DNA of 64,000 nucleotides from Rhodoferax mekongensis (GCF_032191775.1 NZ_CP132507.1:3825337-3889336), one strand, 5' to 3'. Counted from the first letter of the stretch, positions 40,592 to 52,525 are shown. Numbers and translations are program-made. Notes: generated by a model not told the origin, from the letters alone.

Positions 40592-42212
40592 CCGCACCGG
40601 CTGCGAAGCCGGCCATCAAGGCGACGCAGGCAGCCTCGGGGTCTGAGGATTTGGTGATCGCCGAAATCACCGCTGCGCTGGCCGCACCGGTTGCGGCAAC
40701 TTCCATCACATTGCTGGCATCTATGCCCGCGATGCCCACCACTGGTACTGGAAACACACCCGCCCAGTAGCGCAGGTTGTCCAAGCCTTGGGGAATCCAC
40801 GGCATGTCTTTGCTTTGCGTGGCAAAGATGGGGCCACAGGCGATGTAGCTGGGTCGCAGCGCCCAGGCTCGGGCAACCTCCCAGTAGCTGTGGGTGCTGA
40901 GCCCCAGACGCACGCCGGCCTGGCGCAATGCGTCCAAATCCACGGTGTCCATATCTTCCTGCCCCAGATGCACGCCATAGGCGCCAAGTTGCAGGGCGAG
41001 TTGCCAGTGGTCGTTGATGAACAGCTGTGCGCCCGGCGTGGCCTGGGCCGCTGCAATGCTCTCGGCGATCTGGGCAGACAGCGTGGGCTCTTCCGGGTCT
41101 TTGATGCGCAATTGCACCGTGCGGATGCCTGCTGCCAACACACGGCGCACCCAGGCGGCGCTGTCCACCACCGCATAGACGCCCAAAGCCGGGTCGGTGA
41201 GACCGGGAAAAGCAGTCTGCGCCGCTGGCGTTTTTTGTAGGCAAGGCAGATTGCCCACGTGCTGCGCAAAGTCAGGCAGTGCCTGCACCGGACCTGCGCC
41301 CTGCCCTGCGGCATAGGCATGGCGCAGCGCATGGGTCGTAGCCATTTTGGCCATGACCACCGCATCCGCCACACAGTAGCCGCTGGCCAGCGCCGCCGCC
41401 GCCGTGGAGGCGAAAGTGCAGCCCGTGCCGTGGTGCTGCGAAGTGTCTACACGCGGGAGACTCAGCCAGCCTGTAGCCTGCGGGCTTTGCAACCAATCAC
41501 TGGCCAACCCTTGCGCACGCGCGTCATCACCGCCGGTGATGGCTACCGCAAAGCAGTCATACGCGCTCTGCCCATTGGCAGGTGCGCGTTCCCGGGTACC
41601 CAGGCGCCAACGGGCTTGCAGCGCTTGCGCCAGTTCGGGAGCCGGGGCGGCATGCAGGGGGTGATCTGCACGCTCGGCCTGCAAGAGGCGCAATGCCTCC
41701 CTGCGGTTGGGCGTGATCAATGTGGCGCGGGGCAGCAGCTGGCGGCAGTAGGCGTCCAGCAGGGCGTCGTCCACAAATGGGGTACCTGTAGTGGAACCCA
41801 GCACGGGGTCTACCACCAGCGCTATCGGGAAACCCTGTGCACGCAATGCATCCACCCACCGGCACACCACGCGCAGGTTGTCCACACTCCCGAGCAAGCC
41901 GGTCTTGATGGCCTGCGGCGGCATGTCCTGCGCCAGCGCGGCCAACTGCGCGTCCAGCAGATCGGCGCTGACAGGCTCCACACGCACAACCTCCACGGAG
42001 CTCTGCGCGGTGATGGCGGCCACGGCCGTGCAGCCATGCACCCCGAATGCCTGCAAGGCTTTCAGGTCCGCCTGCAAGCCGGCACCGCCGCCAGAGTCGG
42101 AGCCGGCAATGCTCCAAACCACGGGGCGTCGGCCCGCAGAGGCGCGGGCAAATTCGGTGTCTAAAGTGCTTCTGGCGCCCATAGGTATTGCGCGGGTAGC
42201 TTCTTTTTTCAT
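40578..42212 (-). CDS. thiDE: Bifunctional HMP-phosphate kinase / thiamine-phosphate synthase (ThiD-ThiE fusion)
   Basis: About 544 residues. The N-terminal ThiD part (VVWSIAGSDSGGGAGLQADL, GTGCTFASTAAA) phosphorylates HMP and HMP-P; the C-terminal ThiE part from about residue 355 (YAVVDSAAWVRR, INDHWQLALQLGAYGVHLGQED, ACGPIFATQSKDMPW) couples HMP-PP with thiazole phosphate to give thiamine phosphate. The start is uncertain: the ATG at 42210-42212 lies within a family D repeat, a second ATG at 42180-42182 also does, and the longer frame would overlap thiG by 77 bases. It is the last gene of the thi operon. The ThiE domain carries an unusual GxSTHS loop (LGLSTHSYWEV). Confidence 0.88.
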   Translation of the reverse strand: MKKEATRAIPMGARSTLDTEFARASAGRRPVVWSIAGSDSGGGAGLQADLKALQAFGVHGCTAVAAITAQSSVEVVRVEPVSADLLDAQLAALAQDMPPQAIKTGLLGSVDNLRVVCRWVDALRAQGFPIALVVDPVLGSTTGTPFVDDALLDAYCRQLLPRATLITPNRREALRLLQAERADHPLHAAPAPELAQALQARWRLGTRERAPANGQSAYDCFAVAITGGDDARAQGLASDWLQSPQATGWLSLPRVDTSQHHGTGCTFASTAAAALASGYCVADAVVMAKMATTHALRHAYAAGQGAGPVQALPDFAQHVGNLPCLQKTPAAQTAFPGLTDPALGVYAVVDSAAWVRRVLAAGIRTVQLRIKDPEEPTLSAQIAESIAAAQATPGAQLFINDHWQLALQLGAYGVHLGQEDMDTVDLDALRQAGVRLGLSTHSYWEVARAWALRPSYIACGPIFATQSKDMPWIPQGLDNLRYWAGVFPVPVVGIAGIDASNVMEVAATGAASAAVISAITKSSDPEAACVALMAGFAAGAATAS

Positions 42213-42215
42213 AGC
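42174..42215 (-). repeat. Family D dispersed repeat, copy 7 (start of thiDE)
   Basis: Minus-strand reading GCTATGAAAAAAGAAGCTAC then CCGCGCAATACCTATGGGCG. Two candidate thiD start codons (42212 and 42182) are part of the repeat, so the enzyme's first ~15 residues may be repeat-derived. Confidence 0.8.
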
Positions 42216-42219
42216 AAAT

Positions 42220-43188
42220 TCACAACAAGATGGGGTGGCCCGCGACCGGAGTAGACGCCACCGCCATGTCCTGGCGGGGCATGACCCCGGCTTCATAGGC
42301 CAAGCGGCCGGAAGCTATACCGAGCTTGAACGCGCGGGCCATGCGCACCGGATCTACCGCATGGGCCACAGCGCTATTGAGCAGCACCGCGTCCAGCCCC
42401 AGTTCCATGGCCTGCACCGCATCGGCCGGCGAGCCGATGCCGGCGTCCACGATGAGGGGCACGCCGGGCAGGCGCGCGCGCAGGGTGCGCAGTGCGCCGG
42501 GATTCACCAACCCTTGGCCGGAGCCTATGGGCGCGCCCCAGGGCATGAGGATGTTGCAGCCGGCATCCAGCAGGCGCTGGCAGCTCACCAGATCGTCCAT
42601 GCAATAGGGAAACACTTCAAAACCGTCTTTCACCAGTTGCGTGGCGGCGGCCAGCAGTTCGAAGGGGTCGGGCTGCAGGGTGTGGGCGTCGCCCACGACT
42701 TCGAGCTTGATCCAGGTGGTGTCAAACAGTTCGCGGGCCATGTGGGCCAGGGTGATGGCTTCGCGGGCGGTGTGGCAGCCGGCGGTGTTGGGCAGCAGGT
42801 GGGCGCCTGTGGCTTTGATGAGGGCGAAGAAGTCGCCGGCCTCGGCTCCGTGGGCGAGTTGGCGGCGCAGGCCCATGGTGACGACTTGGGCGCCGGAAGT
42901 TGCAATAGCGTCTTGCAGTATTTGGGGCGAGGGGTAGGCTGCGGTGCCCAGGAAGAAGCGGCTGGTCAATGCTTTTCCACCTATGTGCCATTCGCTTACT
43001 TCTTCGAGGCGACTTGGCGGCAGTGTGCTCTGCTCCGTGTCCCCCGCCCGCTTTGCGGGCTCCTCCTTGACCTGCGCAGAACACGCTGCCGCCAAGTCAC
43101 TTTGTGTGGCGGTTGAGCGTTCGAGTCCATCGATCTTTTGTGATGCGGTAAGTTGATCCACCGCTTCGCCATTCATGTGTGTAGTCAT
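42220..43188 (-). CDS. thiG: Thiazole synthase ThiG with a repeat-encoded N-terminal extension
   Basis: A 322-residue protein. The conserved ThiG barrel begins near residue 67 ([20 protein letters not shown]) and holds the Schiff-base Lys in [13 protein letters not shown] and the phosphate loop [17 protein letters not shown]. It builds the thiazole ring of thiamine from DXP, ThiS-thiocarboxylate and dehydroglycine. The first ~65 residues have no counterpart in normal ThiG; residues ~30-60 ([15 protein letters not shown]…) come from a family B palindrome. Located 3 bases after thiS and just before thiDE. Confidence 0.92.
   Translation of the reverse strand: MTTHMNGEAVDQLTASQKIDGLERSTATQSDLAAACSAQVKEEPAKRAGDTEQSTLPPSRLEEVSEWHIGGKALTSRFFLGTAAYPSPQILQDAIATSGAQVVTMGLRRQLAHGAEAGDFFALIKATGAHLLPNTAGCHTAREAITLAHMARELFDTTWIKLEVVGDAHTLQPDPFELLAAATQLVKDGFEVFPYCMDDLVSCQRLLDAGCNILMPWGAPIGSGQGLVNPGALRTLRARLPGVPLIVDAGIGSPADAVQAMELGLDAVLLNSAVAHAVDPVRMARAFKLGIASGRLAYEAGVMPRQDMAVASTPVAGHPILL
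43009..43100 (-). repeat. Family B palindromic element, copy 2 (in thiG)
   Basis: The 48-bp core (43031-43078) equals the core in the AraC-type regulator with one mismatch, in reverse orientation. Its arms gacttggcggcag (43011-43023) and exact complement (43086-43098) are unrelated to the arms of copy 1; with mismatches the pairing spans 43009-43029 and 43080-43100. Confidence 0.95.
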
Positions 43189-43191
43189 GGG

Positions 43192-43419
43192 TCAACCGCC
43201 TTCGATGGGTTGAAAGGTGAGGATGGTGTCGCCCTCTGCCAGCGGCTGCTGGGCGCGCTGGCTGCGGGGTACGAAGTTGCCGTTGACGGCGGTGGCCAGC
43301 GCCGCCGGCAGCACTCCGCGTGCATCCAACCATTCCTGTAGGGTTCGGGCGTTTGTCGTTTCCGGGGTGCCGTTCACAGTGATTGTGATGGTCTTTGGCT
43401 CGGTGTCTGTGGTGGTCAT
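43192..43419 (-). CDS. thiS: Sulfur carrier protein ThiS
   Basis: A 75-residue ubiquitin-like sulfur carrier ending in the essential Gly-Gly (FQPIEGG). ITITVNGTPETTNARTLQEWL and AVNGNFVPRSQR fit the ThiS fold. It is adenylated and thiocarboxylated at its C-terminus and donates sulfur to ThiG. Its start overlaps the thiO stop (ATGA), and thiG follows after 3 bases. Confidence 0.93.
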   Translation of the reverse strand: MTTTDTEPKTITITVNGTPETTNARTLQEWLDARGVLPAALATAVNGNFVPRSQRAQQPLAEGDTILTFQPIEGG

Positions 43420-44459
43420 AGCTTGAGCTCTTGCAATGCCTGCTCCACCAGTGCCGGGGCGATGAGCCAGCCGTGGCGGAAGAGGCCGTTGATGTCTGTT
43501 TTGCGTGCGCTGTGGCGGATGGCCGGCAGGTTGTCGGGCAACGCGGGGCGCAGGTTGGTTTCGGTGTGCACCACGCGGGCTTCGGCCAGTGCGGGCATGA
43601 CGCTGTGGGCCGCACTCAGCAGCTCCAGCGTGCTGCGCAGGGACACGGGCGAGCGGTCTTCACTTTCGATTTCGCTGGCCCCCACCACGATCACATCACC
43701 GGGGCGAGGCACCATGTAGATGGAGTGGCGCGGGTGCAGCAGGCGCACCGGGCGGTGCAAGGGCACGCCGGGCGCGTGCAACCAGAACACCTCGCCACGC
43801 ACACCGCGCACCGGCAACGCGGGCTTGGCGCCCACGCCACGTACGTCGAACACATGGTCGAAGCGATGTTGTGTTTCACCGACCTGGATCGCGCCTGCGT
43901 CCAACGCCGTGACGGTGCTGCCCCAATGCCATTGCACACCTTGCACCGCGGCTTGTGCGCCCAGCGCCTGCAGGGCCTGAACGGGGTGTATCTGGCCCTC
44001 ACTGGGCAGCAACCAAGCCAGCGCCGGGCCTTGGATGGAGGGCTCCAGCGCGCGCAGTGCATCCATCGTTAACGACTGCGGTTGGTATGGCGCATCGGCC
44101 TTGGCTTGCAAGAGTCCGACAACGCGCTGGGCCGCACCGGCATCGCTGCGGTGGGCCAGCAGCAGGCTGCCGTGCATGTGCAGGGCTACCGGCTCAGACA
44201 GCGCCTGCACGATCTGCGGCCAGAGCTGGCAGGAGCGCACGCCCAATACAAACACTTCGCTACCCGCGCGCTCCAGCTCAGCCACTGGGCTCAGCATGCC
44301 AGCCGCGGTCCAGCCCGCAGCCCGCGAACCGGACTCCGCACGCGGGCCGGGGCCCGACGCCGAGTCAAACACCTGCACGTCGTGGCCTGCGCGGCTGAGC
44401 GTGAACGCCAGTAGCCGCCCGAGCACGCCCGCGCCGGCAATGCCTATGCGCATCGCCAT
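43416..44459 (-). CDS. thiO: Glycine oxidase ThiO
   Basis: A 347-residue FAD-dependent amine oxidase of the DAO family, with the dinucleotide motif IGIAGAGVLGRLLAFTLSRAGHDVQVFD and a C-terminal region RHGWLIAPALVEQAL typical of ThiO. It oxidises glycine to dehydroglycine (iminoglycine), the nitrogen source for ThiG in aerobic thiazole synthesis. Its place between thiC and thiS supports the ThiO role over other amino acid oxidases. It starts 3 bases after the thiC stop. Confidence 0.9.
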   Translation of the reverse strand: MAMRIGIAGAGVLGRLLAFTLSRAGHDVQVFDSASGPGPRAESGSRAAGWTAAGMLSPVAELERAGSEVFVLGVRSCQLWPQIVQALSEPVALHMHGSLLLAHRSDAGAAQRVVGLLQAKADAPYQPQSLTMDALRALEPSIQGPALAWLLPSEGQIHPVQALQALGAQAAVQGVQWHWGSTVTALDAGAIQVGETQHRFDHVFDVRGVGAKPALPVRGVRGEVFWLHAPGVPLHRPVRLLHPRHSIYMVPRPGDVIVVGASEIESEDRSPVSLRSTLELLSAAHSVMPALAEARVVHTETNLRPALPDNLPAIRHSARKTDINGLFRHGWLIAPALVEQALQELKL

Positions 44460-44461
44460 CG

Positions 44462-46378
<1,917 letters not shown>

Positions 46379-46463
46379 TTAACGCCCGAAGAAAGAGAAA
46401 AACACGCCCCCGAAAACTTGGAATGAGCCACGGCCCGCACGGCACACGGCCGGGGGCACTGCT

Positions 46464-46547
46464 CTGCACTTCTTACGCTGGTATGAACCAGATCAAGTTC
46501 ACGGGTTTGGTATCCATCTCAGCGCAACCACTGCGCACCCCGGGCAG
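46464..46547 (-). promoter_or_regulatory. TPP riboswitch (THI element)
   Basis: On the minus strand the conserved parts of the THI element appear in order: GGGGTGC, GCGCTGAGATGGATACC, ACCCGTGAACTTGATCTGG and TTCATACCAGCGTAAGAAG. CTGC at its start and GCAG at its end can form the closing P1 stem. It lies about 100 bases before the thiC GTG, between aceK and thiC. By known biology, TPP binding hides the ribosome binding site or ends transcription of the thi operon. Confidence 0.97.
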
Positions 46548-46574
46548 GGCGGAGTGTACGACAAAGTAAAAAAC

Positions 46575-48401
46575 TCACAGCCGTGTGAATCGTTTTTCCT
46601 TCTCATACGGGTACACATCATGCACATACCCCGCAGCAATACGCTCCTTCTGCGTCTGCCAGAAGGCGGGGTCCAGCAGATTGGCGTGGTATTGCATGAA
46701 CACGTCGCGCACCAGCGGATTGCCCAGCAGAAAAGGCGCAAAAGTTTCGGGAAACACATCGCGCGGGCCGACGGCGTAACAAACTTCACCGGACATTTCT
46801 TCTTCCTCGTTGCGTGGTTCGGGCACTTTGCGGAAGTTGCAATCGGTGAGGTATTCGATTTCGTCGTAGTCATAGAACACGACCTTGTTGTTACGGGTGA
46901 TGCCGAAGTTCTTCCAGAGCATGTCGCCGGGGAAGATGTTGGCGGCCACCATGTCTTTGATGGCGTAGCCGTAGTCAATCACCGAGCGCTCAATCTGGTG
47001 CCGTGCCCGCAGGGCTGCGGGGCTCTGGTTGCTGCGGTCCGCGCCGCCCGCATCAAACGCTTCTTGCAGGTACATATTGAGCGGGATCATGCGGCGCTCG
47101 ATGTAGACGTGCTTGAGGATGACCTCGGTACGGCCATCGCCATCGCGGTCGCTGATCTCCAGTTGGCTGGGCGCAAACTGCTGCAGCTCGGCAATCAGCT
47201 CATCGCTGAAACGATCCCGAGGGAACGCCACATCGCCATAGTCCAGCGTATCGGCCATGCGGCCTACGCGGTCGTGCTGCTTGACCAGCTGGTACTTGCC
47301 CATGACCTGCTCGCGGGTGGTTTCCTTCTGGTGCGGAAAGTAGTCTTTGATGACCTTGAACACATAAGGGTAGCTGGGCAGGTCAAACACCAGCATCACC
47401 ATGCCCTTGATACCGGCTGCAATGCGGAACTTGTCGCTACTGTGCTGCAGGTGGTGCAGAAAGTCGCGGTAAAACAGGGTCTTGCCCTGCTTGGCCAGCC
47501 CCAGCGCGTTGTAGATTTCGTTGCGCGGTTTGCGCGGCATCATGCTGCGCAGAAACTGCACATAGGCGCTGGGGATCTCCATGTCCACCATGAAGTAGGC
47601 CCGCGCAAAGCTGAAGAGGCGCAGAAGATCATCCTCCCCGAACAGCGCCGCATCGATACGCAGCTGGCCGTCTTTGCTGTGCAGCACCGGCAGCGCAAAG
47701 CCGGCTTCGGTATAGCCGTTGATCAGCTTGCCGATGATGTAGCAACCCTTGTTCCGGAAGAACAGGCTGGAGAGCACCTGCACCTGAAAGTTGGCGAGCA
47801 ACTTGGCCTCACCCAACTGCCGGGTCATCACCGCCAGCACGTTGCGGGCATCCCGCTCCAGGTCTTCAAACGGCACCCGCAGGTCAAAGTCCTGCACCAT
47901 GCGCACCAGCTGCGCCTGCACGTCGTCCAGGGTGGGGTAGTAGCAGCGGTAGGTGGGCTGGTAGCGGGCACCCGGCGCGTCCAGGTTCTCGATGTACTCG
48001 GTACTGACCGCTGGTCGCACAAAAATGAAATCGTTCTGAAAGTAGCTGCGGTGCAGGATTTTGGTGGTCACCGAATTGAAGAAGGTCTCGGCCAGTTCCG
48101 GCTGATGGTGATTCACCAACAGGCCGATGTAGTGGAGCTTGATCTGCTGCCACACCTCGGCGCCCTGCTCGCCGGCCTTGAACTCGCGCTCCAGCCGGCG
48201 CGAACACTCTTGTACCCGCAAGCCGTAAAACTCAATGCGCTCGCGCTGGGCGCGTTGCTGGCCATGCCAGTCGCGGGTTTCAAACCGGTGCTTGGCCCGC
48301 GCACTCTCGGTGCGGAAGAGCTGGTAGTGGCGGTTAAAGCCGTCAAGCAGCGCCCGCGCGATGTCGTAGGCAACCGAGGAATCAAGCCGGGTAGGAAACA
48401 T
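46575..48401 (-). CDS. aceK: Isocitrate dehydrogenase kinase/phosphatase AceK
   Basis: A 608-residue AceK. The kinase-domain ATP loop [27 protein letters not shown] and [22 protein letters not shown] with the catalytic Asp are visible, together with the helical regulatory N-terminus. AceK phosphorylates and dephosphorylates isocitrate dehydrogenase to divert carbon into the glyoxylate bypass during growth on acetate or fatty acids, which fits the acyl-CoA catabolic genes in the window. Transcribed alone; family D repeat copy 8 lies at its upstream side. Confidence 0.96.
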   Translation of the reverse strand: MFPTRLDSSVAYDIARALLDGFNRHYQLFRTESARAKHRFETRDWHGQQRAQRERIEFYGLRVQECSRRLEREFKAGEQGAEVWQQIKLHYIGLLVNHHQPELAETFFNSVTTKILHRSYFQNDFIFVRPAVSTEYIENLDAPGARYQPTYRCYYPTLDDVQAQLVRMVQDFDLRVPFEDLERDARNVLAVMTRQLGEAKLLANFQVQVLSSLFFRNKGCYIIGKLINGYTEAGFALPVLHSKDGQLRIDAALFGEDDLLRLFSFARAYFMVDMEIPSAYVQFLRSMMPRKPRNEIYNALGLAKQGKTLFYRDFLHHLQHSSDKFRIAAGIKGMVMLVFDLPSYPYVFKVIKDYFPHQKETTREQVMGKYQLVKQHDRVGRMADTLDYGDVAFPRDRFSDELIAELQQFAPSQLEISDRDGDGRTEVILKHVYIERRMIPLNMYLQEAFDAGGADRSNQSPAALRARHQIERSVIDYGYAIKDMVAANIFPGDMLWKNFGITRNNKVVFYDYDEIEYLTDCNFRKVPEPRNEEEEMSGEVCYAVGPRDVFPETFAPFLLGNPLVRDVFMQYHANLLDPAFWQTQKERIAAGYVHDVYPYEKEKRFTRL

Positions 48402-48410
48402 GCGCGAGAT

Positions 48411-48460
48411 TCACTATATTTTTGATAGCTGCTCGCGCATATTCCATGGGCGCCACAGGC
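48411..48460 (+). repeat. Family D dispersed repeat, copy 8 (intergenic)
   Basis: tcactatatttttgatagct then gctcgcgcatattccatggg, nearly identical to copy 2. It fills the gap between the carbonic anhydrase and aceK genes. Confidence 0.88.
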
Positions 48461-48471
48461 CGTTTTGATGC

Positions 48472-49137
48472 TTAACGGGGATGACGGGGCATGAGCCGCA
48501 CGCCGGAAATGGCTTCCCGGTACAGCGCATCGAGGTTGTCCTCGCGGCCCACCGTCATGTGCAGGTCCTGCACCAGGCCGTCGTGCACGCCGTACACCCA
48601 GCCATGCAGCGTCACTTCCTGCCCTGCGGCCCAGGCGTCTTGCAGCACGGTGCTTTGCGCGACGTTGATCACCTGTTCGATCACATTGAGCTCGCACAAG
48701 GCGGCGGCCTTGCCGTGGTCGGGGATCGCGTCCAGGATATCGCGGTGGCGGTCCCGCACGTCCTGGATATGGCGCAGCCAGTTGTCGGCCAGGCCGATAC
48801 GGGCGCCCTCGAGCGCTGCTTGCACGCCCGAGCAGCCGTAGTGGCCCACGACCATCACATGCTTGACCTTGAGCCGCTCTACCGCAAACTGAATGGTGGA
48901 CAAGGCGTTCAGGTCGGAATGCACCACCACATTAGCCACGTTACGGTGCACAAAAATTTCACCCGGTGCCAGGCCGATGATTTCATTGGCGGGCACCCTG
49001 CTGTCGGAGCAGCCGATCCACATGTACTTGGGCTTTTGCTGATTGGCCAGCCCGGTGAAAAAGCCGGGACGGGTGCGCTCCATCTCCGCGGCCCATGCGC
49101 GGTTGCTGGAAAAGAGATCGTTGAGTTTGTCGGTCAT
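48472..49137 (-). CDS. can: Beta-class carbonic anhydrase
   Basis: A 221-residue beta-carbonic anhydrase. Zinc ligands are Cys in GCSDSRVP, His and Cys in VVGHYGCSG, and the Asp-Arg dyad CSDSR is intact. It interconverts CO2 and bicarbonate in the cytoplasm, supplying bicarbonate to carboxylases such as the methylcrotonyl-CoA carboxylase encoded here. Length is typical for the Can type. It ends just before family D copy 8 and starts about 9 bases from the LTA synthase-like gene's end. Confidence 0.95.
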   Translation of the reverse strand: MTDKLNDLFSSNRAWAAEMERTRPGFFTGLANQQKPKYMWIGCSDSRVPANEIIGLAPGEIFVHRNVANVVVHSDLNALSTIQFAVERLKVKHVMVVGHYGCSGVQAALEGARIGLADNWLRHIQDVRDRHRDILDAIPDHGKAAALCELNVIEQVINVAQSTVLQDAWAAGQEVTLHGWVYGVHDGLVQDLHMTVGREDNLDALYREAISGVRLMPRHPR

Positions 49138-49146
49138 AGACCCCGA

Positions 49147-51159
49147 TTATTTATGAAGCGAGACGCGCACGTTCCAGTCGAGGAGTGCGTACCGGGCACG
49201 TTCCTGCTGATCGTCCAGTGCATTGAACTCGCATTGCTGGGTAGGCTTGGACGAAGTGCACACAAAAGACTTGGGGTTGCCCAGCTGCCACATGCCCTGC
49301 GCATTGCGCGCTTCGCCTGTGAAAAACACAGCCCGTGGCGCGTTCAAGGCATCCGGTTGCGCGGGCAGGTTTTTGAGCAAGTTGCGCCCTGCATTGATGT
49401 AGTTGCCCTCGATGCCCGCCAGCGGGAACAGGGTGTTGAACATGTCGCGATGGCTGGCCGGTTGTTCCAGTTGGTTGCCGCACTGGAGCTTGCTACCCCA
49501 AATCACAAACGGCACCTGCCGCACCAGATAGCGCCGGCTGGCGTCGGCATACACCCCGAAGGAGCGGACATTGTGGTCGCCCGTGCCGGCAATGATGGTG
49601 TTGTCCTTGAGCGGACCCTTTTGCACTTCTTGCACAAAGCCGCCCAGCAAGTCGGTGGCGTAGTGGTACGTGTCGAGGTTGGGAATCAGCGTCTCGGAGC
49701 TGGTCTCGCCCTTCCACTGCGCCATGTCGCGCGGCACGCGCTTGTAGTCGGCGGGCAAGTCGTAGGGCGGGTGATTGGTGCTGGTGAGCACAAACACAAA
49801 AATGGGCTTGTCCTTGGGCTGCGCAGCCATGCGTTTGCTCAGGTACTTGAAGACGTAGTCGTCCCACACGCCCCAGATACCCAACACGGCTTCCGGGTAG
49901 GCTTCCTTGAGGTTGTTGGCGTCGACCACTTCGTCAAAGCCTTGCACCTTGAGAACGCGGTTCAGGTCGCGCCAGCCGGAGCGGGCGGAGGTGACAAACA
50001 GGGTCTGGTAACCCGCTTCCTTGGCCACTTGTGCCACCGTCCAGGGAATGGTGCGGCGGCCTGCATCGCCGAGGGTGAGCGGCGTGATGGGCGTGGAATA
50101 CAGAATCGCTTCCAGCGACGGGTGGGTCCCCGCGTGGGCGGAATCAAAATTCTTGAAGTAACAGGCGTTCTGCAAGGTGGGCGCCATGCGGCCCAGCACG
50201 TCAAACGTGGGGCTCTGGTAGAGCATAGGCTCGGCGCTCCAGGACTCCATCAGGAAGAACATCAGGTTCTTTTTGGTGGTTCCAGCGGGCAAGGGATCGT
50301 GCGCAAACAGCGCGGCTTTGACTTCCGCATCGTTCGCATGCGGCAGGCCCAAGGCCTCCGCCGCCGCCAGCGGGGAGCGGAAGCCCATAGCTTTGACGCC
50401 CACATTCGGGTCGGACAAATCCTGCGACTGGCCGCGGCTGTCCCACGCGTATTTGAGTGCAATGATGCCGTTGGGCACCATGTCGTTCAGAAACTGGGAG
50501 GTGGTCACCGTCAAGTGCTGGCGCTGCAGCGCCATTTCACGGATGGTGCCTTTGCCGGCAAATGCCAAGGCGAAAAATGCCACGATCACGACCACCAGCT
50601 TGACCACCGCGTGGCGGGTGTGCAGCACTGTATCCGGCTGAATGCGGCGTGCAAGCACGCGATGCAAAGCTACTGAGCCCCAAGTGAGCACGGCTGCCAG
50701 CAGCAGCGTCCAGATGACCGGAAAGTCGTGCCAGATGGTCTTGAGCACGGCAGCGGTGTCGTCCTCAGCCAGCCCGAAGATCAGGGAATCGATAGGCGTT
50801 TTGTAGAAGCCGAAGTAATGCAGGTTGATCAGCGACAGCATCACATACAGCAGCGCCAGCCCCGCGACGATGCGCTTGTGCGCCTTGCCTGACACCCACG
50901 GCAGCACCAAGAGCAGCAAAAAACCAGCGATGGCGCTGACCTTCAGGTCAAACCGGAAGCCCTGCAAGGCGACGGTCGCGACATCACCGCTGCTCGCGTG
51001 GTAGCCCTGCGGCCAGAAATACGCCAGTTGCCCCCACCGGATCAAACTCAGCGCCACCACCAGGGGCACGATGAGCACCCACGCGCGCATCAAGCCGCGC
51101 AGGGTGCCGTGGAGAAGGGTTGTCAGGGTGCGTGCAATAGCGGATTTCATCGGTGTCAT
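49147..51159 (-). CDS. LTA synthase-like sulfatase-family membrane phosphoglycerol transferase
   Basis: A 670-residue inner-membrane protein with about five N-terminal spans and a large periplasmic sulfatase-fold domain. The catalytic Thr lies in SAHAGTHPSLEAILYS, and metal-ligand motifs include FLMESWSAEP and TGDHNVRSF. Relatives (LtaS, OpgB and others) transfer phosphoglycerol to teichoic acid, osmoregulated glucans or other glycans. In a Gram-negative a role in modifying periplasmic glucans or envelope polymers is most likely. A family C repeat lies upstream. Confidence 0.85.
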   Translation of the reverse strand: MTPMKSAIARTLTTLLHGTLRGLMRAWVLIVPLVVALSLIRWGQLAYFWPQGYHASSGDVATVALQGFRFDLKVSAIAGFLLLLVLPWVSGKAHKRIVAGLALLYVMLSLINLHYFGFYKTPIDSLIFGLAEDDTAAVLKTIWHDFPVIWTLLLAAVLTWGSVALHRVLARRIQPDTVLHTRHAVVKLVVVIVAFFALAFAGKGTIREMALQRQHLTVTTSQFLNDMVPNGIIALKYAWDSRGQSQDLSDPNVGVKAMGFRSPLAAAEALGLPHANDAEVKAALFAHDPLPAGTTKKNLMFFLMESWSAEPMLYQSPTFDVLGRMAPTLQNACYFKNFDSAHAGTHPSLEAILYSTPITPLTLGDAGRRTIPWTVAQVAKEAGYQTLFVTSARSGWRDLNRVLKVQGFDEVVDANNLKEAYPEAVLGIWGVWDDYVFKYLSKRMAAQPKDKPIFVFVLTSTNHPPYDLPADYKRVPRDMAQWKGETSSETLIPNLDTYHYATDLLGGFVQEVQKGPLKDNTIIAGTGDHNVRSFGVYADASRRYLVRQVPFVIWGSKLQCGNQLEQPASHRDMFNTLFPLAGIEGNYINAGRNLLKNLPAQPDALNAPRAVFFTGEARNAQGMWQLGNPKSFVCTSSKPTQQCEFNALDDQQERARYALLDWNVRVSLHK

Positions 51160-51178
51160 TGGTCAAGCTTAGGGCCAT

Positions 51179-51262
51179 GTTTCACCGAAGGGCCGCCCCG
51201 AGGTGAAACGCGGCCCCCTCGGGGGGCAGGGCGCCACACGCAGTGGGCAACCGTGGGGGCCA
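51179..51262 (+). repeat. Family C palindromic element, copy 2 (intergenic)
   Basis: Contains GGGCCGCCCC, CCCCCTCGGGGGGCAG and related stems, aligning with the reverse complement of the uvrA copy at 12784-12850. The local inverted repeat gtttcacc/ggtgaaac (51179-51186, 51202-51209) encloses part of it. It lies between the LTA synthase-like gene and liuA. Confidence 0.65.
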
Positions 51263-51266
51263 CGGC

Positions 51267-52448
51267 TCACATTGTCTCAGCGAACAGCTCCCGTCCGATG
51301 AGCATGCGGCGGATCTCACTGGTACCCGCCCCGATTTCATACAACTTGGCATCGCGCCACAAGCGCCCCAGCGGGTACTCGTTGATGTAGCCGTTTCCAC
51401 CGAATATCTGCACGCCCTCGCCCGCCATCCAGGTGGCCTTCTCGGCCGTCCACAAAATCACGGAAGCGCAATCCTTGCGGACCTGGCGCACATGCTCCGC
51501 GCCCAGCAAGTCCAGGTTCTTGGCTACGGTGTAGGCGAAGGCCCGGCCCGCCTGGAGCACGGTGTACATGTCGGCTACCTTGCCCTGAATGAGCTGGAAT
51601 TCGCCGATGCTTTGGCCGAACTGCTTGCGGTCGTGGATGTAAGGGATCACGTTGTCCATCACGGCCTGCATAATGCCCAGCGGCCCGCCGGAGAGCACCG
51701 CGCGCTCATAGTCCAAGCCGCTCATCAGCACCTTGGCGCCGCCATTGACCTGCCCCAGCACGTTGGCCAACGGCACTTCCACGTTGTTGAATACCAGCTC
51801 GCCGGTGTGGCTGCCACGCATGCCCAGCTTGTCGAGCTTCTGGGCGATGCTAAAACCCGGCATGGACTTTTCGATCAGGAAGGCGGTCACTCCACGCGCG
51901 CCCAGCTCGGGTTCGCTCTTGGCATAGACCACCAAGGTATCAGCATCCGGGCCGTTGGTGATCCACATCTTGTTGCCGTTGAGCAGGTAGTAACCGCCTT
52001 TGTCTTCGGCCTTGAGCTTCATGCTCAGCACATCGCTGCCGGCGCCGGGTTCACTCATAGCCAAGGCACCCACGTGCTCACCGGTGATGAGTTTGGGCAG
52101 GTACTTGGAACGCTGTTCGGACGTGCCGTTGCGCTTGATCTGGTTCACGCACAGGTTGCTGTGCGCACCATAGCTCAGGCCCACCGAGGCACTGGCGCGG
52201 CTAATTTCTTCCATGGCCACCATGTGGGCCAGGTAGCCCATGTTGGCGCCGCCATATTCCTCGCCCACGGTGATTCCGAGCACGCCCAGGTCGCCCATCT
52301 TGCGCCACAGGTCCATGGGGAATTGGTCGGTGCGGTCGATCTCGGCGGCGCGGGGGGCGATTTCGGCTTGGGCGAACTCGCGCACGGCATCGCGCAGGGC
52401 GTCAATGTCTTCGCCGAGTTGGTAGTTCAGTCCGGGCATGTTGCTCAT
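51267..52448 (-). CDS. liuA: Isovaleryl-CoA dehydrogenase
   Basis: A 393-residue acyl-CoA dehydrogenase of the IVD type ([57 protein letters not shown]). The IVD-specific catalytic Glu is placed in the LDYERAVL region rather than at the C-terminal EGT site, where this protein has [11 protein letters not shown]. It oxidises isovaleryl-CoA to 3-methylcrotonyl-CoA, feeding LiuBD and LiuE. It lies 77 bases downstream of liuR on the same strand. Confidence 0.93.
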   Translation of the reverse strand: MSNMPGLNYQLGEDIDALRDAVREFAQAEIAPRAAEIDRTDQFPMDLWRKMGDLGVLGITVGEEYGGANMGYLAHMVAMEEISRASASVGLSYGAHSNLCVNQIKRNGTSEQRSKYLPKLITGEHVGALAMSEPGAGSDVLSMKLKAEDKGGYYLLNGNKMWITNGPDADTLVVYAKSEPELGARGVTAFLIEKSMPGFSIAQKLDKLGMRGSHTGELVFNNVEVPLANVLGQVNGGAKVLMSGLDYERAVLSGGPLGIMQAVMDNVIPYIHDRKQFGQSIGEFQLIQGKVADMYTVLQAGRAFAYTVAKNLDLLGAEHVRQVRKDCASVILWTAEKATWMAGEGVQIFGGNGYINEYPLGRLWRDAKLYEIGAGTSEIRRMLIGRELFAETM

Positions 52449-52525
52449 GGTGGTCTCCTCGTTGTAGTGTGTCTGTGTGAAAGCGCGGTGACGCGCAGGG
52501 CCTTTTTGCAGCGTTTATGCGGCCC

